From: CALJTV01 sp036821185
GTDB taxonomy: Bacteria; Chloroflexota; Dehalococcoidia; GIF9; UBA5629
DNA length: 64,000 nt
Direction of reading: 5' to 3'
Assembly (NCBI GenBank): GCA_036821185.1
Contig: DAISKD010000002.1
Location: 1 to 64,000 of the forward strand
Part shown: positions 1-9,106 of the stretch, in pieces
Layout: each line of letters opens with the position of its first letter
Position numbering within the stretch: the first letter of the stretch is position 1
Made by a program: the position numbers and the translations under genes
Notes under the pieces: model-generated
Database searches by the model: none
What the model saw: the letters and a program-made list of their open reading frames with translations, nothing else
Told to the model about the DNA's origin: nothing

Positions 1-21
1 TATGATATACTATAAAAGTTT

Positions 22-1212
22 ATGGTGGCACCGCAGCGGATAGCCAATTGGGTCTTACCACTAACATCGGTCATCACTTTTCTTGGTTTTCTCGACACCT
101 ATCTGTTGATACCCGTCATTGCCCTTTACGCATCCAGTCTCGGTGCCAGCATAGGAATGGTGGGGCTGATCGTCGGCCTCTACTCCATCATCAATACTCC
201 AGCCAACATCGTCTTCGGCCGATGGATTGACAAGGTGGGCCACAAAGTACCGCTGATTATCGGGCTGGTTGGCGATGCTTTTAGCATGGTGCTCTATGCC
301 CTGTCAGGAAAGTCATGGCACCTTGCTCTGGTGCGAATCCTTCACGGCGCCGGTGGAGCCATGGTCGCCCCCTCAACCATGTCAGTTATCGCCAACTATT
401 CGCAAAGGGAGAGAACGGGCCGCTCTATGTCCCTGTATGGTATGGCCTTGGCCAGCGCTTCTCTAATAGGTTACCCGGTGAGCGGGCTTATAGCTTCTCG
501 CCTAGGTTTCAAAGCGCTTTTCCTGTTTGGCGCAATTGTTGTAGCTATAGCTGCGCTCCTGAGTCTGTTATTGCCTGCTAATAGTCGGATAGAGATGACA
601 ACGCCTGCACCATCAACGGACGGCGGTATCCAGGGAGTCAAACGCCTTTTCGCCAGGAAAGGACTGGTAATCTCCTACGCAGCCATATTTGCGCATTTCT
701 TTACCTTCGGCGGTGTGGCTACACTTCTGCCGATCTATGTGAAAAAACTGGGCATGGGGGCTTTCGAGGTTGGTATGTTGCTCACCGTCTTTTCCGCAAT
801 GTTTATTGTCGCCCAGTTACCCAGTGGTGCTGTCGCCGACAGGGCAGGACGGCTAAAGCCACTGGTCGCCGGGCTGGCGTGCATTGTTCTTTCGCTAACC
901 GTACTACCAGCAATGTCCAGCTTCTGGCTGCTCGCCATGGTGATGGCCCTCTACGGCGTAGGTTATGGTCTCTTATTTCCCTCGACCTCGGCACTTATTA
1001 TAGACCACACAAATAGCGATGAGCGCGGACTGGCTACCGGCATGTTCCATGCCCTGCTTACCGCCGGGATAGCCATCGGAGCACCGGCAATAGGATGGGT
1101 AGCAGGTCTGGCAGGCACCACCATGGGCCTCCTGGTAATTCCAGTCCCTGTTTTCCTCGTGCTGCTAGTTGCCCTCATCTTTTTCAAGCGTGCCTCCAAT
1201 GCTCGCATTTGA
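22..1212 (+). CDS. MFS transporter (drug/metabolite efflux type)
   Basis: A 396-residue, highly hydrophobic protein with the length and helix density of a 12-helix major facilitator. Motif A of the family is visible in the loop after the second helix (GRWIDKVGHK, residues 66-75) and again in the second half (GAVADRAGRLKP), which shows the internal duplication of MFS proteins. Such proteins move small solutes across the cytoplasmic membrane by proton antiport or uniport. The substrate cannot be told from sequence. No clear Shine-Dalgarno precedes the ATG, and a TATACT box lies about 10 bp before it, so a leaderless or very short-leader transcript is possible. It is the first gene of the window, so its upstream partners are unknown. 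Confidence 0.85.
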   Translation: MVAPQRIANWVLPLTSVITFLGFLDTYLLIPVIALYASSLGASIGMVGLIVGLYSIINTPANIVFGRWIDKVGHKVPLIIGLVGDAFSMVLYALSGKSWHLALVRILHGAGGAMVAPSTMSVIANYSQRERTGRSMSLYGMALASASLIGYPVSGLIASRLGFKALFLFGAIVVAIAALLSLLLPANSRIEMTTPAPSTDGGIQGVKRLFARKGLVISYAAIFAHFFTFGGVATLLPIYVKKLGMGAFEVGMLLTVFSAMFIVAQLPSGAVADRAGRLKPLVAGLACIVLSLTVLPAMSSFWLLAMVMALYGVGYGLLFPSTSALIIDHTNSDERGLATGMFHALLTAGIAIGAPAIGWVAGLAGTTMGLLVIPVPVFLVLLVALIFFKRASNARI

Positions 1213-1248
1213 CCTCAGAGCCTTTATAACTCTTTTTACCTAGCAGCT

Positions 1249-1278
1249 TTGTACAGTCCCAAGTCTGGATGGTATAAT
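1249..1278 (+). promoter_or_regulatory. sigma-70-type promoter for the eno-gap gene run
   Basis: TTGTAC (1249-1254) and a perfect TATAAT (1273-1278) are separated by 18 bp. The expected start near 1285 gives a leader of about 35 nt before the SLOG-family gene at 1319. The five genes that follow are closely spaced and could be driven from here. Confidence 0.6.
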
Positions 1279-1318
1279 TGCCCACGAACTTTTCACGCTT
1301 TCAGGTCAAAGTGGTCCG

Positions 1319-1819
1319 ATGGGTAAGCCGGAAAGGAAAATAGTCATCGGAGTGATAGGTAGCGGCCAATGTTCCCCTCAGGAGGCTGCCCTGGCAGAGA
1401 CCGTGGGCAGAGAGCTGGCCAAGCGTGGGGCAATACTATTGTGCGGCGGGCTGTCGGGAGTGATGGAGGCTGCCTGTAAAGGCGCTGTGCTAGAATCGGG
1501 AATGACCATCGGCATTCTGCCCGGGGACAGCACTTCATCGGCCAATAACTTCGTACAAATACCCATCGCCACCGGACTGGGCGAGGCCAGAAACCTGCTG
1601 ATAGTGAAAACGGCCCAGGCTATCATCGCCATAGGCGGTGAGTACGGGACGCTCAGCGAGATAGCCTTCGCCCTTAAAAACGGCACCCCGGTGGTCGGTT
1701 TGAACACCTGGTCTTTTTCCAAAGGGGGTAAAGAGGACAGGTCGATCACCATCGCCGAAGATGCCGTGGATGCCGTGGAAAAGGCAATAGCCCTGGCAAA
1801 GGAACGGAAAAGAGGTTAA
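1319..1819 (+). CDS. SLOG-family (TIGR00725-like) nucleotide-binding protein
   Basis: A 166-residue Rossmann-like protein of the LOG/DprA superfamily. The glycine-rich GGLSGVMEAACKGA stretch (about residues 43-56) and GGEYGTLSEIAFAL (about 104-117) correspond to the nucleotide-binding GG..G and the PGG.GT..E-type motif of lysine-decarboxylase-like (LOG) proteins. Members of TIGR00725 have no firmly established substrate. Relatives hydrolyse nucleoside 5'-monophosphates such as cytokinin ribotides. It lies 9 bp upstream of enolase in the same orientation, so co-transcription is likely. The family is certain; enzymatic activity is not. Confidence 0.75.
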   Translation: MGKPERKIVIGVIGSGQCSPQEAALAETVGRELAKRGAILLCGGLSGVMEAACKGAVLESGMTIGILPGDSTSSANNFVQIPIATGLGEARNLLIVKTAQAIIAIGGEYGTLSEIAFALKNGTPVVGLNTWSFSKGGKEDRSITIAEDAVDAVEKAIALAKERKRG

Positions 1820-1828
1820 GGCTGCCTG

Positions 1829-3127
1829 ATGAAAGCGACAACCACCATTGAAAGAATATCCGCCCGCGAAATCCTGGACTCCAGAGGTAACCCCACTATT
1901 GAGGTCGATGTGGAGCTGTCCGATGGTACCGTCGGTACCGCCGCTGTCCCCTCCGGCGCCAGCACCGGCAAATATGAAGCTGTGGAACTGCGCGATGGCG
2001 ATAAAAGTCGCTACGGCGGACTCGGCGTCGTTAAGGCAGTGGACAACGTCCGTGAGGAGATAGCCCCGGCCCTGATCGGCATGGCAGCCTCAGACCAGGA
2101 ATCGATCGACGAAAAGCTCATCAAGCTCGATGGTACAGCCAATAAGTCCCGGCTCGGCGCCAATGCTATCCTCGGCGTTTCTCTAGCAGTAGCCAGGGCG
2201 GCAGCCGCCTCCCTTCGTCTGCCCTTATACCGCTACCTCGGTGGAGAATCAGCTGACCTCCTGCCAATACCGATGATGAACATCCTCAACGGCGGAAAGC
2301 ATGCCGCCGACTCCACCGACTTCCAGGAGTTTATGGTGGTGCCGGCCGGCGCTCCCAGCTTCAAAAGGTCGCTGCAGATGGGCACCGAAATCTACCACGC
2401 GCTGAAACGCGTGATTGAGGATAAAGGGCTAAGTACCAATGTCGGCGACGAGGGTGGCTTCGCCCCCTCACTGAAATCGAACCAGCGGGCAATAGAGCTG
2501 ATACTGGCTGCTATTGACCTTGCCGGCTATAGGGCGGGCAGTGACTGCTTTATAGCCCTGGACCCGGCAGCCAGTAGCTTTTGTGAGGATAATATGTACG
2601 TCCTGCGCCTGGAAGGGACCACCCTCACCAGCAACGAGCTCATTGACTACTACGCCCGCTGGGTGGCGGAGTACCCCATCGTAAGCATCGAGGACGGGCT
2701 GGCTGAGGACGATTGGGATGGCTGGATAGCCCTCACCGCCAGACTGGGCAGCAAGGTTACCCTGGTGGGTGACGACCTTTATGTTACCAACCTCAATCGC
2801 CTTGAGACGGGCATCTCCAGGAAAGCTTCCAACGCCGTCCTGATCAAGCCCAACCAAGTGGGCACGCTTACCGAGACCATAAACACGGTGAAGAGGGCAC
2901 AGAGGGCTGGCTGGCTGACTATAATCAGCCACCGCTCTGGAGAGACAGAAGACACCACCATCGCTGATCTGGCAGTGGCTGTCGGTTCGGGACTAATCAA
3001 GACCGGTGCACCTTGCCGCAGCGAGCGGGTGGCGAAGTACAACCGCCTGCTCAGGATAGAAGAGGAGCTCGGACCCAGAGCCCGCTTTCCAGACAAAGAG
3101 TTCCTTCTAAGACAAGGGGGCAAATAA
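1829..3127 (+). CDS. eno: Enolase (phosphopyruvate hydratase)
   Basis: A 432-residue protein, the normal length for bacterial enolase, which interconverts 2-phosphoglycerate and phosphoenolpyruvate in the cytoplasm with Mg2+. Visible signatures are SGASTGKYEAVELRD near the N terminus, DFQEFMVVP, GDEGGFAPSL, SIEDGLAEDDW, VGDDLYVTN (metal ligands), the catalytic lysine in LIKPNQVGTLTET, and SHRSGETEDTTIADL near the C terminus. Its stop codon overlaps the ATG of the following MBL hydrolase by one base (TAATG), so the two are probably translationally coupled. GAPDH lies three genes downstream, so this is a lower-glycolysis cluster. Confidence 0.98.
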   Translation: MKATTTIERISAREILDSRGNPTIEVDVELSDGTVGTAAVPSGASTGKYEAVELRDGDKSRYGGLGVVKAVDNVREEIAPALIGMAASDQESIDEKLIKLDGTANKSRLGANAILGVSLAVARAAAASLRLPLYRYLGGESADLLPIPMMNILNGGKHAADSTDFQEFMVVPAGAPSFKRSLQMGTEIYHALKRVIEDKGLSTNVGDEGGFAPSLKSNQRAIELILAAIDLAGYRAGSDCFIALDPAASSFCEDNMYVLRLEGTTLTSNELIDYYARWVAEYPIVSIEDGLAEDDWDGWIALTARLGSKVTLVGDDLYVTNLNRLETGISRKASNAVLIKPNQVGTLTETINTVKRAQRAGWLTIISHRSGETEDTTIADLAVAVGSGLIKTGAPCRSERVAKYNRLLRIEEELGPRARFPDKEFLLRQGGK

Positions 3128-4122
3128 TGGAAATAGTCCAGGGCGTACACCAGATAAAAATCCCTCTCCCGGGTGGCACACTCGACCACGTTAACGCCTA
3201 TGTGCTCCAGGGCGACAAAGGTAATGTGCTCATAGACACCGGTTTCGACACGCCTGAAACCTTTGCCGCGCTCAGGGAGGGCCTCCGGATGGGCGGTATC
3301 GGATTCAAATACATAACCCACATCATCATCACCCATATCCATCCCGACCACTACGGGATGGCAGCCAAACTGAAACAGATGACCGGCGCCACAGTCGCCT
3401 TTACTGAGACCGAAGAGAAGTTACTGGAGTCCCGCTATCAGAACCCGGAAGGCCTGCTGGCGGAGATAAGGGGGCTCCTCCAGTCAAACGGCGTCCCCGA
3501 AGAATACCTGTCAGAATTCGTCGAAGTGGCTATGCCGCTGCGCGACTTCGTGGGCATGGTGGCCGCCGATACTAAGCTGAAGGGGGGAGAAAAAATCTCG
3601 GTCGGCTCCACGGAGCTTAAGGTAATCTTCACCCCGGGGCACTCACCGGGGCACCTCTGCCTTTACGAACCTAAGAGGAAGTTCCTGTTCTCCGGCGACC
3701 ACGTCCTGCCCGACATCACCCCCCATGTTGGCTTCCATCCGCAGTCGGGAGACAACCCCCTGGGCGACTTCCTGGCTGCACTGGAAGCCCTGACACAGCT
3801 GGATATCAACCTCGTCTTCCCGGGACATGGCTCCGTTTTTTCCGGGATCAGGCTGCGCATCAACGAACTGCTGTACCATCATCAGGAACGGGAACGGGCG
3901 ATAGTCATCGCCGCCGAGGACGAGATGAAGACCGCCTACCAGATAGCCAGCGAGATACTGTGGATGCCCACAGGAGAACCAATACCATTCTCCAAGCTAT
4001 CTAATTTCGACAAGCGCCTGGCGGTGCTGGAAACGCTGGCCCACCTTAAATATCTTATGAGCAAGGGCAAAGCACAAAAGTTCACCAAAGACGGCCTGGA
4101 CCTGTACTGGACAGGAGAGTGA
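3127..4122 (+). CDS. MBL-fold metallohydrolase (glyoxalase II / LACTB2-like)
   Basis: A 331-residue metallo-beta-lactamase-fold hydrolase. The start is ATG 3127, overlapping the enolase stop by one base. A longer reading inside eno is not supported. Zinc-binding motifs are intact: THIHPDHYG (HxHxDH), the third-ligand region GHSPGHLC, the bridging aspartate in FSGDHVLPD, and the last histidine in FPGHGS. A C-terminal helical segment of about 90 residues resembles the winged-helix domain of LACTB2-type enzymes. These proteins hydrolyse thioesters, phosphodiesters or lactones; the substrate here is unknown. Confidence 0.85.
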   Translation: MEIVQGVHQIKIPLPGGTLDHVNAYVLQGDKGNVLIDTGFDTPETFAALREGLRMGGIGFKYITHIIITHIHPDHYGMAAKLKQMTGATVAFTETEEKLLESRYQNPEGLLAEIRGLLQSNGVPEEYLSEFVEVAMPLRDFVGMVAADTKLKGGEKISVGSTELKVIFTPGHSPGHLCLYEPKRKFLFSGDHVLPDITPHVGFHPQSGDNPLGDFLAALEALTQLDINLVFPGHGSVFSGIRLRINELLYHHQERERAIVIAAEDEMKTAYQIASEILWMPTGEPIPFSKLSNFDKRLAVLETLAHLKYLMSKGKAQKFTKDGLDLYWTGE

Positions 4123-4133
4123 GGAGGGGAGAA

Positions 4134-4538
4134 ATGGAGCAGCTTAAAAGGAAGGTGAAGGGGCTGAAGCTCAAATACAAGCCACAGCCCCAGAGAGACC
4201 TGCTGATAGCCCTGCCCAACCCCTACCCCGGAAGAGAATACGAGGTGGAAATAGCTACCACCGAGTTCACCTGCCTCTGTCCGCTCAACCCGGGGCAACC
4301 GGACTGGGCGACGATCAACATAAGATATGTGCCCGACAGAGAGATCATCGAGCTTAAGTCACTCAAGTTTTACCTCACCAGCTACCGCATGGTGGAAATG
4401 TTCCACGAAGCCGCCACCAACCGAATTCTGGACGACCTGGTCAGCACCATTAGACCATTAAGGCTGGAGGTCACCGCTGATTGGAATATCAGGGGGGGTA
4501 TTGGCACTAGGATAAAGGTAAGCTATAATAGGCAATAG
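4134..4538 (+). CDS. queF: NADPH-dependent 7-cyano-7-deazaguanine reductase (preQ1 synthase)
   Basis: A 134-residue protein of the short, unimodular QueF type. It reduces preQ0 to preQ1 in queuosine tRNA modification. The catalytic cysteine and proton-donor aspartate are in FTCLCPLNPGQPDWATINI, and the QueF substrate/NADPH motif region E.KSLKFYL.S(F/Y)R appears as ELKSLKFYLTSYR. I chose ATG 4134 over the GTG at 4119 because an AGGAGGGGAG ribosome-binding site sits just before it. No queC, queD or queE is in this window, so the rest of the pathway must lie elsewhere or preQ0 is salvaged. GAPDH follows 28 bp downstream. Confidence 0.93.
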   Translation: MEQLKRKVKGLKLKYKPQPQRDLLIALPNPYPGREYEVEIATTEFTCLCPLNPGQPDWATINIRYVPDREIIELKSLKFYLTSYRMVEMFHEAATNRILDDLVSTIRPLRLEVTADWNIRGGIGTRIKVSYNRQ

Positions 4539-4566
4539 TCCCAAAGTTGACAGGGAGGACAGGATA

Positions 4567-5577
4567 ATGGCAATAAAAATCGGCATCAACGGTTTCGGGC
4601 GCATCGGCAGGCTGGTCTTCAGGGCTATAACCCAGCACTATGCCGGCAAGCTCGAAATAGTAGCAATTAACGACCTCACCGACGCCAAGACCAACGCCCA
4701 CCTGCTGAAATATGATAGTACCTACGGCGTTTATCTGGGTAAGGTAGAGGCGGTCAGCGATGGAATCATGGTCAACGGCAAGAAAGTAAAGGTGCTTGCC
4801 GAGCGTGATCCGGCAAAAATCCCCTGGCGTGCCCTGGGGGCTGACATAGTGATCGAGTCCACCGGGCTGTTCACCGATGCCTCCAAAGCCGCTGTCCACC
4901 TCCAGAATGGCGCTAAGAAGGTCATCATCTCAGCACCAGCTAAAGGAGAAGATATCACCATAGTCCTCGGTGTCAATGAGGACAAATATGACCCGGAAAA
5001 ACACAGGGTAATCTCTAACGCGTCCTGCACCACCAACTGCATTGCCCCGGTGGTAAAGGTGCTGCACGAAAACTTCGGAGTCGTCCGTGGTTTCATGTCC
5101 ACAATCCACGCTTATACCAACGACCAGAGGCTGCTCGATATGTACCACTCAGACCTGCGCCGTGCCCGTGCTGCAGCGCTGAACATAGTCCCCACCACCA
5201 CCGGCGCCGCCAGGGCAATCGGGCTTGTCATCCCCGAGCTCAAAGGTAAGCTCGACGGCGTTGCCTACAGAGTACCAGTGCCCACAGTCTCCATGTGTGA
5301 CTTCGTAGCTGACCTGGAGAAAGAGGTGACTGCAGATGCGGTCAACGGAGTTTTCAAGTCCGCTGCACAGGGTAAGCTCAACGGAATCCTGCGCTATTGT
5401 GATGAGCCGCTGGTGAGTTCAGACTTCAAAGGCGACTCGGCCAGTTCAATATTCGATGCCCTCAGTACCATGGCCATGGGCAACATGGTCAAGGTCCTCG
5501 CCTGGTACGATAATGAATGGGGGTATAGCTGCCGCCTCGCCGACCTCGCCATCTACATCGCCAACAAAGGTCTATAA
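4567..5577 (+). CDS. gap: Glyceraldehyde-3-phosphate dehydrogenase, type I
   Basis: A 336-residue protein, standard for phosphorylating NAD(P)-dependent GAPDH. It has the N-terminal Rossmann motif INGFGRIGRLVFR, the active-site cysteine in ASCTTNCIAPV, the TTTGAA substrate loop and the C-terminal WYDNEWGYS. It interconverts glyceraldehyde-3-phosphate and 1,3-bisphosphoglycerate and works either glycolytically or gluconeogenically. A GGGAGGACAGG ribosome-binding region precedes the ATG. It is the last gene of the run that starts with the SLOG protein and enolase, and it converges on the minus-strand gene ending at 5645 with only 67 bp between. I see no clear terminator in that gap. Confidence 0.98.
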   Translation: MAIKIGINGFGRIGRLVFRAITQHYAGKLEIVAINDLTDAKTNAHLLKYDSTYGVYLGKVEAVSDGIMVNGKKVKVLAERDPAKIPWRALGADIVIESTGLFTDASKAAVHLQNGAKKVIISAPAKGEDITIVLGVNEDKYDPEKHRVISNASCTTNCIAPVVKVLHENFGVVRGFMSTIHAYTNDQRLLDMYHSDLRRARAAALNIVPTTTGAARAIGLVIPELKGKLDGVAYRVPVPTVSMCDFVADLEKEVTADAVNGVFKSAAQGKLNGILRYCDEPLVSSDFKGDSASSIFDALSTMAMGNMVKVLAWYDNEWGYSCRLADLAIYIANKGL

Positions 5578-5644
5578 ACGCCGGCGTGCGCTGGTTCTGC
5601 ATCCAGGGGCCTGCTTATTTCTAATACATGCCGTAGGCTGTGCG

Positions 5645-7099
5645 TCACACTTCAGCCAGCAGTGAACGCACTTTGTCTTGGTACCAGCAGACCCTGGCTA
5701 AAGCCGTAGCTGCCCTGGTGAGCGAGGGGGCAAAAGCTACGCCACCGTCGAACAACCTCTGCTGCGCCCACCTCCTCTCCACCTCCGCCTCTATTTTGTC
5801 GGCAGCGGTGGTAAGCTCCTCAGTGACCACCACAAACTGCTTGTCGGTCCTCCTCTGTAGGTCCAGGACGACCTCAAGCCGCTCTGCACAACCACTTTCC
5901 GGCACGCCATTCAGGCCTCCCAGCCCATAGAGATATACGCGGTCTATTATCACCGCGTCTATCCCTTCCCAAGCGAGCAGGAGTTCGAGCACCTTCCTGA
6001 ATAACGGCGCCGGCAATACCGGTGCACCGATGTCAAACGGGTTTCTGGTGCTTGTCCCCACCGGCGGCAACAGCGCCCTCAACTGCTGCTGCAATTCCAC
6101 AGGCGCCGGTGGCACCACCAGCCCCACCCGTTCACAAATATCGCCCGCAGCTACCCCCACAGCCCCGCCACCACCTATTACCGCCACCCTTCTGTCAACA
6201 TTACGCCGGCACTGCCGGAAAAACAGCACGGCATCAACAAGCTCTTCAAAGTCGTCCACCAGCACGGCACCGGTCTGATAGGAAAATGCCCGCCACACTG
6301 CCTTATCTCCGGCCAGGGAACCAGTATGGCTGCTCACCGCCCTACCCCCGGTTTGGGTGAGCCCGCCTTTCCACAGGATAACCGGTTTCTTTCCCAGGAG
6401 ACCGCGGACCAGCCGGAAAAAGCGACTGCCATCTTTCACCCCTTCTAAATAGGCGGCAATGATTTTGGTCTCCTCATCTCCGCTGAAATACTCGACAAAG
6501 TCACTTTCGTTCAGGTCACAGGCATTGCCATAGCTGATAACCTTGCTGAACCTCAAACCGCACCCGCTGGCTGCCCAGGCAAAATATAGTGCCAGCCCGC
6601 CACTTTGCGAGATGAAGGCAACGTCACCGCTCTCCGAAGGTAATCTCGCGCCAGGAAGCAGTGTCAGCCCACCACGCGGGCAGTAGACGCCAAAACAGTT
6701 GGGACCTATAATCCGTAGCTTGCCTTTAGCCAGTTTTACCATCTCTTCTTCGAGCTTCCTGCCTTCTTCTCCGACTTCCCTGAATCCGGAGGTGAAGACC
6801 TCCACTCCCGCCACTCCCTTCGCCACACAGTCGCCGATGACCCCGGGCACAGCAGCCGCGGGAACAGTGACAAAGGCAAAATCGATCACATCAGGCACGT
6901 CCCGCACGTTTGGATAAGTCCTGAATCCAAGAATCTCCTCCGGCGCTTCCGGATTTACCGGGTACAGCTTGCCCCGATACCCAAACTCCAGCAGCGTCCG
7001 CATGAACTGATATCCCGGTCTGCCCGGCTCCCCGGAAGCTCCTACCACTGCCACCGTCCTGGGGTAAAAAATGCGGTCGAAGTCGCTATCTCTATTCAT
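5645..7099 (-). CDS. ADP-forming acyl-CoA synthetase, alpha-subunit type (CoA-binding), stand-alone
   Basis: A 484-residue protein with the layout of the alpha subunit of NDP-forming acyl-CoA synthetases. It has an N-terminal CoA-binding Rossmann domain (RTVAVVGASGEPGRPG), two succinyl-CoA-ligase-like flavodoxin domains (IIGPNCFGVY, SQSGGLA) and the phospho-histidine loop SSHTGSLAGD. Family members make acyl-CoA and nucleotide triphosphate interconvertible with the free acid. No ATP-grasp beta domain is fused and none is encoded in the window, so the partner must be elsewhere or the protein is only a regulatory or CoA-binding relative. The start was chosen at the methionine preceded by CAGGAG; a GTG/ATG 45 nt upstream is less likely. 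Confidence 0.8.
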   Translation of the reverse strand: MNRDSDFDRIFYPRTVAVVGASGEPGRPGYQFMRTLLEFGYRGKLYPVNPEAPEEILGFRTYPNVRDVPDVIDFAFVTVPAAAVPGVIGDCVAKGVAGVEVFTSGFREVGEEGRKLEEEMVKLAKGKLRIIGPNCFGVYCPRGGLTLLPGARLPSESGDVAFISQSGGLALYFAWAASGCGLRFSKVISYGNACDLNESDFVEYFSGDEETKIIAAYLEGVKDGSRFFRLVRGLLGKKPVILWKGGLTQTGGRAVSSHTGSLAGDKAVWRAFSYQTGAVLVDDFEELVDAVLFFRQCRRNVDRRVAVIGGGGAVGVAAGDICERVGLVVPPAPVELQQQLRALLPPVGTSTRNPFDIGAPVLPAPLFRKVLELLLAWEGIDAVIIDRVYLYGLGGLNGVPESGCAERLEVVLDLQRRTDKQFVVVTEELTTAADKIEAEVERRWAQQRLFDGGVAFAPSLTRAATALARVCWYQDKVRSLLAEV

Positions 7100-7241
7100 C
7101 GCTGGCTCCTGCGGGCTGGTTCCTGACACATCAGACAAAGGCATGACTAAAGCAGCATTTTACTGCAGGACAGCCCCTTATGCCAAATCGAGTACAAACG
7201 AAAGTCGGATACATAAACTTTCACGGTCGGGCCCCGTTTTA

Positions 7242-7247
7242 TATAAT
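7242..7247 (+). promoter_or_regulatory. -10 box for the ECF sigma gene, with downstream hairpin
   Basis: A TATAAT hexamer lies about 60 bp before the GTG start of the sigma factor. The -35 region is weak (TTTCAC at 17 bp), as often seen for regulated promoters. Between the box and the gene, CCTGAG (7269-7274) and CTCAGG (7282-7287) form a small perfect stem with a 7-nt loop in the untranslated leader. Confidence 0.4.
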
Positions 7248-7309
7248 AGACACCAGGCGAATAGACCCCCTGAGATGCCCTCTCAGGCAAATGCAAGAGG
7301 TTCCACCTG

Positions 7310-7855
7310 GTGCTAGGAAGTGAAGAATATTTAGTAAAACAGGCGGTAAACGGTGACCAGACGGCCTTTACGCAACTGTACAATGCGAACTTTGACCGCA
7401 TTTACCGCTATGTTTACGCCAGAGTTAGGAGTCAGGCTGAAGCTGAGGACTTAACACAGGAGGTGTTTATTAAAGCCCTGGAGGCGATCGGTAATTACAA
7501 ATGGCGGGACCTGCCCTTCACTTCCTGGCTGTTTAAGATCGCCCACAATACCGTTATAGACCATGTTAGGAAGATGTCCAGGGGAAAAAGAGTCGATTTC
7601 AACGAGGCGCACCTGGCTACGGTGGAAGACCCCGTGGAGATGAGCGAAAGGCAGTACGAGGTGGAGCAATTGAGAATGGCCCTGGAGAAATTGCCCGAAG
7701 CACAGCGAGATGTGGCTACCCTGCGTTTCATCGCCCAGCTCTCCATAGCCGAAACGGCCAAGGTGCTGGGCAAAAGCGAGGGTACGATCAAAGCCCTCCA
7801 GTTCAACGCCACCATGTCACTGAGAAAAGCGCTTCTTGGTAGGATAGAGGAATAA
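7310..7855 (+). CDS. ECF-family RNA polymerase sigma factor
   Basis: A 181-residue sigma-70-family protein of ECF type. Region 2 is visible as RIYRYVYARV.....AEDLTQEVFIKAL followed by FTSWLFKIAHNTVIDHVRK. Region 4 is EKLPEAQRDVATLRFIAQLSIAETAKVLGKSEGTIKAL, with the helix-turn-helix. It directs core RNA polymerase to a small regulon. The start is a GTG preceded by AAGAGG. The stop codon abuts the ATG of the following DUF5667 membrane protein with no gap, the arrangement expected for a sigma factor and its membrane-bound antagonist or sensor. Confidence 0.9.
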   Translation: MLGSEEYLVKQAVNGDQTAFTQLYNANFDRIYRYVYARVRSQAEAEDLTQEVFIKALEAIGNYKWRDLPFTSWLFKIAHNTVIDHVRKMSRGKRVDFNEAHLATVEDPVEMSERQYEVEQLRMALEKLPEAQRDVATLRFIAQLSIAETAKVLGKSEGTIKALQFNATMSLRKALLGRIEE

Positions 7856-9004
7856 ATGGCAAGGAAATTAGCCGACATATTCAATGAGTGCTATGAGCGA
7901 ATACGCTCTGGCGAAAGCCTGGAAAGCTGCCTTGCCAGCTATCCGGAGCATGCCGCAGAGCTGGAGAAATTGATACGCACCGCTTTTGACATCGGCAGGA
8001 GAGGCTCCTATATCCAGCCCAGACCGGAATTTCGGCACTGGACCGGCGTTAGGCTCCAGGGCGCTTTCGAGTATGCCCGCCGACAAAAACAGAAGCCGGT
8101 TGCCAGGGGATTTAACTGGAGCACTGCCTGGGCGGTGGCCCTTACTGCCATAGTCATCGTGGTGGTGAGTGGCATCAGCACCGCAGCCGCTGCTTCGGAT
8201 GCCATGCCCGACGACACCCTCTATCCCGTAAAGCTGGCTACAGAGCAGGCAAGGTTAGCCCTCACCTTCTCCGAGTCCGCCAAGGCTGAAATTCACACCA
8301 GGCTGGCAGAAAAACGCGTCATCGAAATCGAGACCATGGCGGCACAGGGAAAGACAGAGCTGGCAACCACCACCGCAGAAAAGCTGGCTACCCATCTCGA
8401 GATAGCCAGCACCACCATCGCCAAGATAGCAGACATCGCCCCCACTGAACTAGCGGTCACAACCACTGTCCCTGTCACTCAATCAACGCCGCCTCCGGCA
8501 GAGGAATCAGTGACCACCACGCCATCGCCGGCTCCTTCCCCGAAGCCCACACCAGCACCCGAACAGCCGACTCCACAAAAAGAGGAGACCACCAGCCCCA
8601 CCGCAACGACTGAGGGCTCCGCCGTCGGGACAAAGAGCCAAAGGACTACCGAAAGGACAAAAACAGAAAGAGCAGAGCGCTTGAGGACAGCGCTGGAAAA
8701 CAGCACCAGTCGTAGCCTCACCGCACTGCGCAAAGCCATGGACGAGGCGTCCCCTGAGGCAAGACCAGCGCTACAGAAAGCCATCGACAGGATATCCGAA
8801 AAGGGCTACCGAAGGTCTGGTCAAGAGCCCGACGACAAAGATAACGAAAGCAAAGATAACGCCGACAGTCAGGAGCAGAAAGACAGCAGCGGGCAGGATG
8901 CCAACCCCCAGCAGCAAACAGCTCCATCGCCAACAGACAAGCCAACCAACAACAATCAGTCGCCCTCCAAGTACCAGTTCAAGCCAAAGGTTCACAGCCA
9001 GTAA
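7856..9004 (+). CDS. DUF5667-type membrane protein, putative anti-sigma partner
   Basis: A 382-residue protein. Residues 1-85 form a cytosolic helical segment (FNECYERIRSGESLESCLASY...) typical of the N terminus of these ECF-linked proteins. One membrane segment follows at about residues 90-112 and then the DUF5667 signature DDTLYPVKLATEQARLALT. The outer part is helical to about residue 200 and then becomes a Thr/Pro/Ser/Glu/Lys-rich low-complexity stalk to the end. The family is a recurrent neighbour of ECF sigma factors in Chloroflexota and Actinobacteria. An anti-sigma or sensor role is inferred from that pairing and from zero spacing to the sigma gene. No zinc-binding HxxxCxxC motif is present, so it is not a ZAS-type anti-sigma. 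Confidence 0.75.
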   Translation: MARKLADIFNECYERIRSGESLESCLASYPEHAAELEKLIRTAFDIGRRGSYIQPRPEFRHWTGVRLQGAFEYARRQKQKPVARGFNWSTAWAVALTAIVIVVVSGISTAAAASDAMPDDTLYPVKLATEQARLALTFSESAKAEIHTRLAEKRVIEIETMAAQGKTELATTTAEKLATHLEIASTTIAKIADIAPTELAVTTTVPVTQSTPPPAEESVTTTPSPAPSPKPTPAPEQPTPQKEETTSPTATTEGSAVGTKSQRTTERTKTERAERLRTALENSTSRSLTALRKAMDEASPEARPALQKAIDRISEKGYRRSGQEPDDKDNESKDNADSQEQKDSSGQDANPQQQTAPSPTDKPTNNNQSPSKYQFKPKVHSQ

Positions 9005-9106
9005 CCTGCGGCGGTAGCCATTACCACCTCCGGGCTAAACCCTTACCCCATGTGCCCCGTTATAACTGGGTGAAAACAATAAAACAATGTTGTTTCGGAG
9101 GATAAA